A DNA stretch of 11,836 nt, taken from CAMDHY01 sp943372725 (GTDB lineage Bacteria > Pseudomonadota > Alphaproteobacteria > Rhizobiales > Segnochrobactraceae). Below, piece after piece: positions 1 through 5,654 of the stretch; position 1 is the first letter of the stretch, and every line of letters starts with the position of its first letter. The translations under genes and the position numbers were made by a program. The DNA lies in NCBI GenBank assembly GCA_943372725.1, contig CALRZT010000129.1:1-11836 (forward strand). The letters run 5' to 3'. Below the pieces are notes generated by a model. The model was not told where the DNA came from. It saw nothing but the letters and a program-made list of their open reading frames with translations, and made no database searches.

Positions 1-973
1 CGCCGTTCAGGCCTTCCTGCGCTCGCTCGGCGGCTTCACGCTCGCCGCCATCGGCCACCGCGTCGTCCACGGCGGGCCGGACTTCACCGACGCGGTGCTG
101 ATCGACCCCGCCGTGCTCGACAAGCTCTCGCACTACCAGGACCTCGCGCCGCTGCACCAGCCGAACAACCTCGCGCCGATCCGTCTCGCCATGGAGATCG
201 CGCCGGACCTGCCGCAGGTCGCCTGCTTCGACACCGCCTTCCACCGCGGCCACGCCCCCCACACCGACTGCTACGCCATCCCGCGCAAGCTCTATGACGA
301 GGGTGTGCGCCGCTACGGCTTCCACGGCCTCTCCTACGAGTACATCGCCGAGCGCCTGCGCGCGGTGGCGCCGGGCGTCGCCGCCGGCCGCGTCATCGTC
401 GCCCACCTCGGCAGCGGCGCCTCGATGTGCGCGCTCCTGGGCGGCCGCAGCATCGAGAGCACGATGGGCTTCACGGCGCTGGACGGTTTGCCGATGGGCA
501 CGCGCCCCGGCCAGCTCGATCCGGGCGTCGTGCTCTACCTCCTCGACCAGAAGGGCATGAGCGTCGGCGCCGTCACCGACCTGCTCTACCGCGGCTCGGG
601 TCTCAAGGGCCTCTCGGGCCTCTCCAACGACATGCGCGACCTCGTCGACAGCGAGGACCCGCGCGCCGCCTTCGCCATCGACCATTTCGTCCACCGCGCC
701 GCACTGTCGGCGGGCCAGCTCGCCGCCGCGCTGGGCGGTCTCGACGCCTTCGTCTTCACCGCCGGCATCGGCGAGCACTCGCCCGTCATCCGCGCCCGCA
801 TTGCCGACCGCCTCGCCTGGCTCGGCGCCGAGCTCGATCCGGCCGCGAACGAGGCCAGCGCGACGGTGATCTCGACGCCGGCGAGCCGCGTCGCCCTCCT
901 CGTCGTACCGACCGACGAGGAGCTGATGATCGCCCGCCACACGCTGACGCTCATCGGCGATCCCGTCGCCTGA
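1..973 (+). CDS. ackA: Acetate kinase, 5'-truncated by the window edge
   Basis: Cytoplasmic enzyme that interconverts acetate plus ATP and acetyl phosphate plus ADP, normally acting with phosphotransacetylase. The reading frame is open from base 2, so the gene begins outside the window: 323 codons are present against about 400 in the family, so roughly the first 75 residues are missing. Visible family signatures are GHRVVHGG (bases 53-76, containing the substrate-binding Arg), ACFDTAFH (about 221-244, with the catalytic Asp), the phosphate-binding AHLGSGAS (about 401-424), MGTRPGQLDPG (about 496-528), FTAGIGEHSP (about 757-786) and the C-terminal PTDEELMIARHT. The usual form of that last motif has Asn where this protein has Asp. 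An ATG at base 95 is internal, because conserved residues lie upstream of it. fabI follows 20 bp downstream on the same strand, so the two genes are probably co-transcribed. The identification is firm. Confidence 0.96.
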   Translation, partial: AVQAFLRSLGGFTLAAIGHRVVHGGPDFTDAVLIDPAVLDKLSHYQDLAPLHQPNNLAPIRLAMEIAPDLPQVACFDTAFHRGHAPHTDCYAIPRKLYDEGVRRYGFHGLSYEYIAERLRAVAPGVAAGRVIVAHLGSGASMCALLGGRSIESTMGFTALDGLPMGTRPGQLDPGVVLYLLDQKGMSVGAVTDLLYRGSGLKGLSGLSNDMRDLVDSEDPRAAFAIDHFVHRAALSAGQLAAALGGLDAFVFTAGIGEHSPVIRARIADRLAWLGAELDPAANEASATVISTPASRVALLVVPTDEELMIARHTLTLIGDPVA

Positions 974-993
974 TCCGACCGGAGACCACCCCG

Positions 994-1779
994 ATGGCCC
1001 TTCCCGACGTGAAACTCAAGCTGCTCGAGGGCCGCAAGGGCCTGATCGTCGGCATCGCCAACGACCGCTCGATCGCCTGGGGCTGCGCCCGTGCCTTCCG
1101 CGCGCTCGGCGCCGACCTCGCCGTCACCTATCTGAACGACAAGGCGAAGCCGCACGTCGAGCCGCTGGCGAACGAACTCGAGGCACCGATTTTCATGCCC
1201 CTCGACGTCTCCGTGCCCGGCGAGATGGAGGCGGTGTTCGCGCGCATCACCGAGGAATGGGGCGCGCTCGACTTCGTCGTCCACTCGATCGCCTTCTCGC
1301 CGAAGGACGCGCTCGGCGGCCGCGTCACCGACGTGCCCCGCGAGGGGTTCCTGAAGACGATGGACGTCTCCTGCTGGTCGTTCATCCGCATGGGCCACCT
1401 GGCCGAGCCGCTGATGAAGACGGGCGGCACGCTCTTCACGATGACCTATTACGGCTCGCAGATGGTGGTGGAGAACTACAACATCATGGGCGTCGCCAAG
1501 GCGGCGCTCGAAAGCGCCGTCCGCTACATGGCGGCCGAGCTCGGCCCGAAGGGGATCCGCGTCCACGCCATCTCGCCGGGTCCGCTCGCCACCCGCGCCG
1601 CCTCCGGCATCCCCGAGTTCGACGAACTGCTCGCCAAGGCCAAGGTGAAGGCGCCGGCGCGCGAGCTCGTCGGCATCGACGACGTCGGCGCCGCCACGGC
1701 GTTCCTCGCCCTCGATGCCGCCCGGCTGATCACCGGCCAGGTGATCTATGTCGACGGCGGCTACCACATCATCGACTGA
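994..1779 (+). CDS. fabI: Enoyl-[acyl-carrier-protein] reductase (NADH), FabI type
   Basis: Catalyses the last reduction of each type II fatty acid elongation cycle, trans-2-enoyl-ACP to acyl-ACP. The 261-residue length is normal for FabI. Seen in the sequence: the SDR-type cofactor site in its FabI form, GIANDRSIAWG at residues 20-30; the catalytic Tyr-x6-Lys, with Tyr162 and Lys169 in NYNIMGVAK; a second conserved Tyr at 152; and the substrate-loop region SPGPLATRAASGI. The start is the ATG at 994 with GGAG at 981-984, about 9 bp upstream. It lies 20 bp after the ackA stop, and an ackA-fabI pair is familiar in rhizobia, which suggests an operon. Residue Ala100 (HSIAFSP) occupies the position of E. 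coli Gly93, where changes are known to affect triclosan binding. It may be one of several fabI copies in the genome. The gene meets the minus-strand gene at 1810 tail to tail, with 30 bp between them. Confidence 0.96.
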   Translation: MALPDVKLKLLEGRKGLIVGIANDRSIAWGCARAFRALGADLAVTYLNDKAKPHVEPLANELEAPIFMPLDVSVPGEMEAVFARITEEWGALDFVVHSIAFSPKDALGGRVTDVPREGFLKTMDVSCWSFIRMGHLAEPLMKTGGTLFTMTYYGSQMVVENYNIMGVAKAALESAVRYMAAELGPKGIRVHAISPGPLATRAASGIPEFDELLAKAKVKAPARELVGIDDVGAATAFLALDAARLITGQVIYVDGGYHIID

Positions 1780-1809
1780 GCCGCCGTCGACCGTTCTGAG
1801 CCTTCCGCC

Positions 1810-2283
1810 TCAGCGGCAGCGCTTCAGGAGCAGCATGCCGAACAGGAACTTCTTCTTCTCGTTCAGCGGGTCGTTGCCGTCGAGCTTGCCGACCGCGTCG
1901 GACAGGTAGCCCGCCGTGAAGTCGACGTTCCGCTTGAATGGCACCACCATGTAGATGATGTCGTCGTCATCGTCGTCCTGCACCACCTTCAGGTCGATCG
2001 GCAGCTCCTCGCCGTTCATCTCGTAGTAGAGGATCTTCTTGCCGCCCGCCTTCACCGCCTTGACGGGAAAATTCTGCCCGTCCTTGTTGTATTCGACGAC
2101 GCAGCCCTTGTCCTTGATGAGCGTGAAGATCAGCTCCTCGTAGATCTGGCCGGGCTTGATCGCCGGCTTGCCGTTGGGCTTCGTCTTCTTCCAGAGGTCG
2201 CCGAACACCTCGCCGGCGATGGCCGTGCCCTTGAATTCGGCGTCGTAGTCGTTGCCGTCCTTGAAGATCCTGAAAACCGACAT
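1810..2283 (-). CDS. Unrecognised 157-residue charged protein
   Basis: I do not recognise this family. The protein starts MSVFRIFKDGNDYDAEFKG, is rich in Lys, Asp and Glu, and has no signal peptide or membrane segment, so it is probably cytoplasmic. Its pattern looks beta-rich: alternating hydrophobic strands such as VVEYNKD and KILYYEMNGEELPIDL. A run of six Asp at residues 103-108 is followed by the hydrophobic strand IIYMVVPF. The C-terminal tail ends KKKFLFGMLLLKRCR. A strong ribosome binding site (GAAGGAGGG, about 8 bp upstream of the ATG at 2283) and normal codon use support a real, well-translated gene. It lies 41 bp downstream of the haem peroxidase gene on the same strand, so co-expression is likely. 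A role as a peroxidase partner or substrate is only a guess from position. Confidence 0.85.
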   Translation of the reverse strand: MSVFRIFKDGNDYDAEFKGTAIAGEVFGDLWKKTKPNGKPAIKPGQIYEELIFTLIKDKGCVVEYNKDGQNFPVKAVKAGGKKILYYEMNGEELPIDLKVVQDDDDDDIIYMVVPFKRNVDFTAGYLSDAVGKLDGNDPLNEKKKFLFGMLLLKRCR

Positions 2284-2324
2284 CGTCGTCCCCTCCTTCG
2301 GTCAATCGCACCCGCCGTCGACGG

Positions 2325-4022
2325 TCAGGTGATCGTCTCCGCCGCCGCGAGCGGTTCGAGCAGGCCGGCGAACGCGACGAGGTCGCGCAGGCCGTAGTGG
2401 TCCGGGCGCGCCGGCCGCAATCGCGGGTCCGGGCGCCAGAGATCGCGCCCGGTTCCGGGCCGCGCCAGAATCGACGGCGAGGCCGCCGCGATCGCCGCGT
2501 GCAGGGTCTCGCCGACGATGCGGCTGCCGAAGGCACCGAGGCGGCGGCCGCCCTGCTGCGCCTCCGCCTCCTTCAGAACGTAGAGCCACATCGGCGTCTC
2601 GTCGCAGAGCCGCGCCCCGCCCGGTCCCTCGGCCGTGAGGATCGCCCGCGCCGCTTCGCCCTCGCCGGCGAGGATGTCGTCGCGCGACAACAGCGGCACC
2701 GTCGGCCGTCGGTGCGCGACGAGCCGCTCGTTCATCCGCCGCACCGCCGCCTGCCCGCTCGCAAGCCGCAGCGACTGCGCCCGCTCCAGCGAGCGTGTGG
2801 CGAGGTTAGAAGACAGCGGCGGCTGGCCGGGTCCGCCGGGCGGCAGCGCCGCGTCGGGCATCCGCCTCAGCGGATCGGCGAGCCGGCTCGACAGCGCCGC
2901 CGCCCTGAGCGGGAAGCGGCCGGCGGACGCATCGCCCGCCCCGTCGCCGTCCGCGACCGCCTCGCCCTCCGCCGGCAAGAGCCGCGCCCAGTCCGTCACC
3001 CAGCTCCAGTCGAGCATCCGCAGCGGATAGGCGTTGCTCGAATGGGTGCTCTCCCAGAACGCCGGCGCGCCGGCGCCGGGGTGGTGGGTGTTCCAGTCGT
3101 AGCGGTGCTTCACCATCGCGTGGCCGAAGCGGCCGCAGGCGGCGACGAACTCCAGCGGCACCAGGAACGGCGTATCCGCCGCGCGGTCCGGCCAGACGAT
3201 CGCCCGCCCGTTCTCCATCACGTCCCGGTACACGTCCGGATCGAGAATACGCGGCAGGTAATCCGCCAGCACCACCGCCTGCACGTGCGTGGCGGCGAGC
3301 GCCGCCGCGCCACCCTGCGGCCCGACCGCCGCCCGCACGGCGTTGGCGAAAGCGATCATCGCCACGTGCACCTGCGCCAGCGCCAGGTTGTCGTCGTTGC
3401 GGGCGTCGGCGATCAGCGGCGCGCCACATGGCGAGCGCGGCAGGTCGGCCGCGAAGGCGCAACCGCGCGGGTCGCGCGCCGTCAGCCCGAGCGGCAGCGG
3501 CGCGGCGAGGTCCGGATCGCCCGCCGGCTCGAAGCCGAGGACGCTGTCGAGGTCGAGCGCGGCGCCGCGCAGCCCCGCCGCCGGCCCGTCGCCGACGGGC
3601 GGCTTCCAGTGGGTGATGTCGTGGAAGACGAACTGGCCGAAATAGGTATAGGCGGCCGGGATGTCGGTCTCGCGGTCGTGGGCGTCGTCGTGGTCGCGGA
3701 AGATCAGCGCGTCGCCGAGCCGGCGCAGGGCTTCGAGATCCGGCAGCCGCTCCATCTCGACGGCGGGAAACAGCCGCTCGAACGCCACCGCGCGGATGGC
3801 GCGCATCTCGCCGCCGGCGGCCGGGTCGGCGATGCGGACCACACCGGCAGCCGCATCGAGCGTCGCCACGCCGTGCTCGAGCCGGCCCCAGTCGCCATAG
3901 ACTGCGAAGGCACGAGGCTCGGACGGGGCGTCGGCGGCCGGCGAGGGGGCGGACGCGTCGCCGCGATCGCCCGGGACGGGCTCGGCGACGACGCGCAGTC
4001 CACCACCATGACGAGCGGCCAT
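2325..4022 (-). CDS. Animal-type haem peroxidase (An_peroxidase superfamily)
   Basis: A 565-residue bacterial member of the peroxidase-cyclooxygenase superfamily, which uses hydrogen peroxide to oxidise halides or organic substrates. The signatures appear in family order. The distal haem segment is YFGQFVFHDIT (residues 127-137), with distal His134 and a likely calcium-ligand Asp135. The catalytic Arg is Arg208 in ADARNDDN, followed by a helix around ALAQVHVAMIAFANAVRA. Next come ADYLPRIL (253-260) and the proximal His301 in GRFGHAMVKHRYDW. The family's Arg-rich segment NLATRSLERAQSLRLASGQ follows, and then the C-terminal block LGAFGSRIVGETLHAAI. The Asp that precedes the distal His in myeloperoxidase, where it forms a haem ester link, is Phe133 here. 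The Glu used for the second link aligns with Asp211. No signal peptide is apparent. The ATG at 4022 has a GGGGA-like site about 10 bp upstream; a start further downstream is possible, because residues 1-35 look unstructured. The YcaO gene lies 226 bp upstream. Confidence 0.92.
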   Translation of the reverse strand: MAARHGGGLRVVAEPVPGDRGDASAPSPAADAPSEPRAFAVYGDWGRLEHGVATLDAAAGVVRIADPAAGGEMRAIRAVAFERLFPAVEMERLPDLEALRRLGDALIFRDHDDAHDRETDIPAAYTYFGQFVFHDITHWKPPVGDGPAAGLRGAALDLDSVLGFEPAGDPDLAAPLPLGLTARDPRGCAFAADLPRSPCGAPLIADARNDDNLALAQVHVAMIAFANAVRAAVGPQGGAAALAATHVQAVVLADYLPRILDPDVYRDVMENGRAIVWPDRAADTPFLVPLEFVAACGRFGHAMVKHRYDWNTHHPGAGAPAFWESTHSSNAYPLRMLDWSWVTDWARLLPAEGEAVADGDGAGDASAGRFPLRAAALSSRLADPLRRMPDAALPPGGPGQPPLSSNLATRSLERAQSLRLASGQAAVRRMNERLVAHRRPTVPLLSRDDILAGEGEAARAILTAEGPGGARLCDETPMWLYVLKEAEAQQGGRRLGAFGSRIVGETLHAAIAAASPSILARPGTGRDLWRPDPRLRPARPDHYGLRDLVAFAGLLEPLAAAETIT

Positions 4023-4248
4023 CGTGCTTCATCCCCGAGGGGGTTGCACCGCGCGCGCCGGTGCCGCGGGTGCCAAGCGCGCCAAAATCCGCCGAGCACC
4101 GAGAGAACGGCCGTACTATCGCACGGCTTGCGTGTAGCGGAAACGACGATGTCCGCCCCGGTGCCCGCCCTGCCGTCGACGCACACGTCCCGTCACGCCG
4201 GCCGTCGGCTCCATCCGAAACCAGTCCTCGATGATCGCCGTCCCGCTC
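4023..4248 (-). other. 226-bp gap between the YcaO gene and the peroxidase gene
   Basis: I translated the minus strand of this gap to look for a small precursor peptide and found no ORF with a convincing ribosome binding site. There is also no clear terminator (no hairpin followed by a T run). The gap is long for a tightly coupled operon, so the peroxidase gene may have its own promoter here. A slightly AT-richer stretch lies at about 4083-4145, but I cannot assign -35/-10 boxes with confidence. Confidence 0.4.
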
Positions 4249-5565
4249 TCAAACGAGCAGCGGCACCCGCCGCTCTCGCCCGACCGCGACCCGCTCGATG
4301 TCGCGCGGATCGGGCGCACCGAGCCGTGGCCGGGCGAAGCGCGGCTTGGCGTGGCAGAGTGCCGTCGACAGCGCTCGCGCCACCGGCACGCCGATCGCCG
4401 GCCGCGTCAGGTTCACCGTCCACAGCGGGATCGCGGCCCGGTCGAGCGCCGCCAGCACGGCCCCGAGCCCGTTAAGAGGCCGCCCCCCGGTGCGGGGACC
4501 GCCGGCGCGGCGACCGTCCACGCGGTTTGCCGCCGCGATCCCTCCCGCCGGCAGGCGCGCGGCGGCGTCGAGCGGCGGCAGCGCCATCGTCACCCGCCGC
4601 CGCCACGCCCACCAGTCCGCCGCTTCCCGCCCGAGCTCGCGGGCGGCCTGGAGCGCCACCTCCATCTGCAGCATCTCGGTCGCCGCCGCGCAAGCCGCCG
4701 CGGGCGCGTCGAGACGGGCGGCGAAGCCGAGCGCCACGTCGGCCCCGTCCGCCTCCGCCGACACCGCCGCGACGACGGGGATGCCGAGGTCGGTGGTGAT
4801 GTCGAAGACCACCGTCCGCCGCGCCCGCTCCGTGAGGAACGCCGCGAGCGGCGCCGGCAGGTCCGCCGCGTCCGGCGTGACCGGCCGCCGCCGCCGGCCG
4901 CCGTACCACCACCGCCCGGTGGCGTCGCGCTCGACGAGCTCCAGCACCGCCGAAAGCGTCGCCACTTCCGCCGTCTCTCCCGCCGCGCAGCCGCTGCTAT
5001 CGCCGATCGCCACGGCATCGGCATCGCCCGCCTCGCGCCGGCCGATCAGCACGGCATCCGCCGGGGCGAAGGCGGGCGGCCCGCCGAAGGCGCTCGCCAC
5101 CTCGATCCAGCCGATCGCGCGCGCCTCGTCGAAAGCCGGCGGCCGCCAGTCGAAGCCGCCGTGACGCATGTTCCAGGCGTCCCGTCCGGCGAGTTGCCGT
5201 GCCGCAAATCCGGTGAGCGCCGCGGGCGGTATCGCCGCCGGCCCGATCACGGCCATCGTCGCCGTCACCACCGCCTCGTCGCCCCACGCGCAGGCACTGA
5301 CGAGTTCCGCCGCCTCGCCGAGCGCACTCCGCCGGGCCGCCGCCGGTGTCAGGCCGCGCCCGCTCGCGAGCCGCCCCGCCTCCGGCGTCGCCGCCTGCGG
5401 AAAGCCGGGCAGCGACCGCAGCCTCTCGCCGGGCAGCGTCACCGCGCAGTGCACGGGCGCGCCCTCGCCCGGCAGGTCGACGACCTCGAACAATTGCGCC
5501 CAGCCGGGCCGCCGTGCAGTCGTCATCGCGGGGCCGCTCGCGCCGGCGTTGTCCGGTCGTCCCAC
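4249..5565 (-). CDS. YcaO-domain protein (ATP-dependent amide-activating family)
   Basis: YcaO proteins phosphorylate peptide backbone amides with ATP, leading to azoline, thioamide or amidine formation, or act on ribosomal protein in the E. coli case. This 438-residue protein shows the domain from about residue 65 to 400. The first ATP/Mg site is SALGEAAELVSA (Glu84, Glu87). The sequence SSGCAAGETAEVATLSAVLELVERDATGRWW is the typical second block, with Glu209, Glu212, Arg213 and Asp214. The third site is ATEMLQMEVAL (Glu297, Gln300), and VNLTRPAIGVPVARA is the late strand-helix. The C-terminus ends RRVPLLV and lacks the Pro-rich PxPxP tail of azoline-forming cyclodehydratases. No partner E1-like/ocin-ThiF or TfuA gene is in the window. 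The start could be the GTG at 5565 (GAGG about 10 bp upstream) or the ATG at 5526, giving 425 residues; I favour neither strongly. The gene is divergent from the cyclase-SARP gene and upstream of the peroxidase on the same strand. The substrate is unknown. Confidence 0.87.
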   Translation of the reverse strand: MGRPDNAGASGPAMTTARRPGWAQLFEVVDLPGEGAPVHCAVTLPGERLRSLPGFPQAATPEAGRLASGRGLTPAAARRSALGEAAELVSACAWGDEAVVTATMAVIGPAAIPPAALTGFAARQLAGRDAWNMRHGGFDWRPPAFDEARAIGWIEVASAFGGPPAFAPADAVLIGRREAGDADAVAIGDSSGCAAGETAEVATLSAVLELVERDATGRWWYGGRRRRPVTPDAADLPAPLAAFLTERARRTVVFDITTDLGIPVVAAVSAEADGADVALGFAARLDAPAAACAAATEMLQMEVALQAARELGREAADWWAWRRRVTMALPPLDAAARLPAGGIAAANRVDGRRAGGPRTGGRPLNGLGAVLAALDRAAIPLWTVNLTRPAIGVPVARALSTALCHAKPRFARPRLGAPDPRDIERVAVGRERRVPLLV

Positions 5566-5654
5566 CGCTCGCCGCCTCGTCGCTTGCCAATTTTGCCGAA
5601 ATTGCAGACACTTGCCGTCGCCGTCGACAGTCTGGCCCAGCCTACCATCGGACC
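5566..5654. promoter_or_regulatory. Divergent promoter region of the YcaO and cyclase-SARP genes
   Basis: These 89 bp must hold the start signals of two genes that point away from each other. The stretch at about 5584-5612 is clearly richer in A and T than its surroundings. I see no box matching the sigma-70 consensus well enough to name. The plus-strand gene has no obvious Shine-Dalgarno sequence before its ATG at 5655. Confidence 0.5.
5588..5604. promoter_or_regulatory. Candidate operator: AT-rich palindrome
   Basis: CAATTTTGCCGAAATTG is an inverted repeat with 6-bp perfect arms (CAATTT at 5588-5593 and AAATTG at 5599-5604) around TGCCG. Outside the arms the symmetry continues loosely (TGCC before, CA after). 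It sits in the short space between two divergent genes, where a dimeric regulator could control both. The binding protein is unknown; the SARP-like part of the neighbouring regulator is a conceivable but unproven candidate. Confidence 0.35.

Noticed and set aside
586..1767. A 393-codon minus-strand frame opposite ackA and fabI
   Set aside because: It is a shadow of two firmly identified genes; its content is low-complexity with no ribosome binding site logic.
1796..1813. CTGAG/CTCAG inverted repeat between fabI and the convergent 157-residue gene
   Set aside because: The stem is only 5 bp with an 8-base loop and no T run, and it reaches into the stop codon of the minus-strand gene; too weak to call a terminator.
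4057..4080. Sigma-54-like TTGGCACCCGCGGCACC on the minus strand before the peroxidase gene
   Set aside because: The GG and GC elements are not separated by the required 10 bases, so it does not fit the -24/-12 promoter.
4023..4319. Possible RiPP precursor peptide downstream of the YcaO gene, including a 67-codon minus-strand frame at 4116-4319
   Set aside because: That frame overlaps the YcaO C-terminus, is Arg/Gly-rich like neighbouring shadows, and shows no leader/core pattern. No other small frame in the gap has a convincing ribosome binding site.
2397..4475. A 692-codon open frame on the plus strand opposite the peroxidase and the YcaO 3' end
   Set aside because: The translation is Arg/Pro/Ala-rich with no motifs, and it crosses the boundary of two well-supported minus-strand genes.
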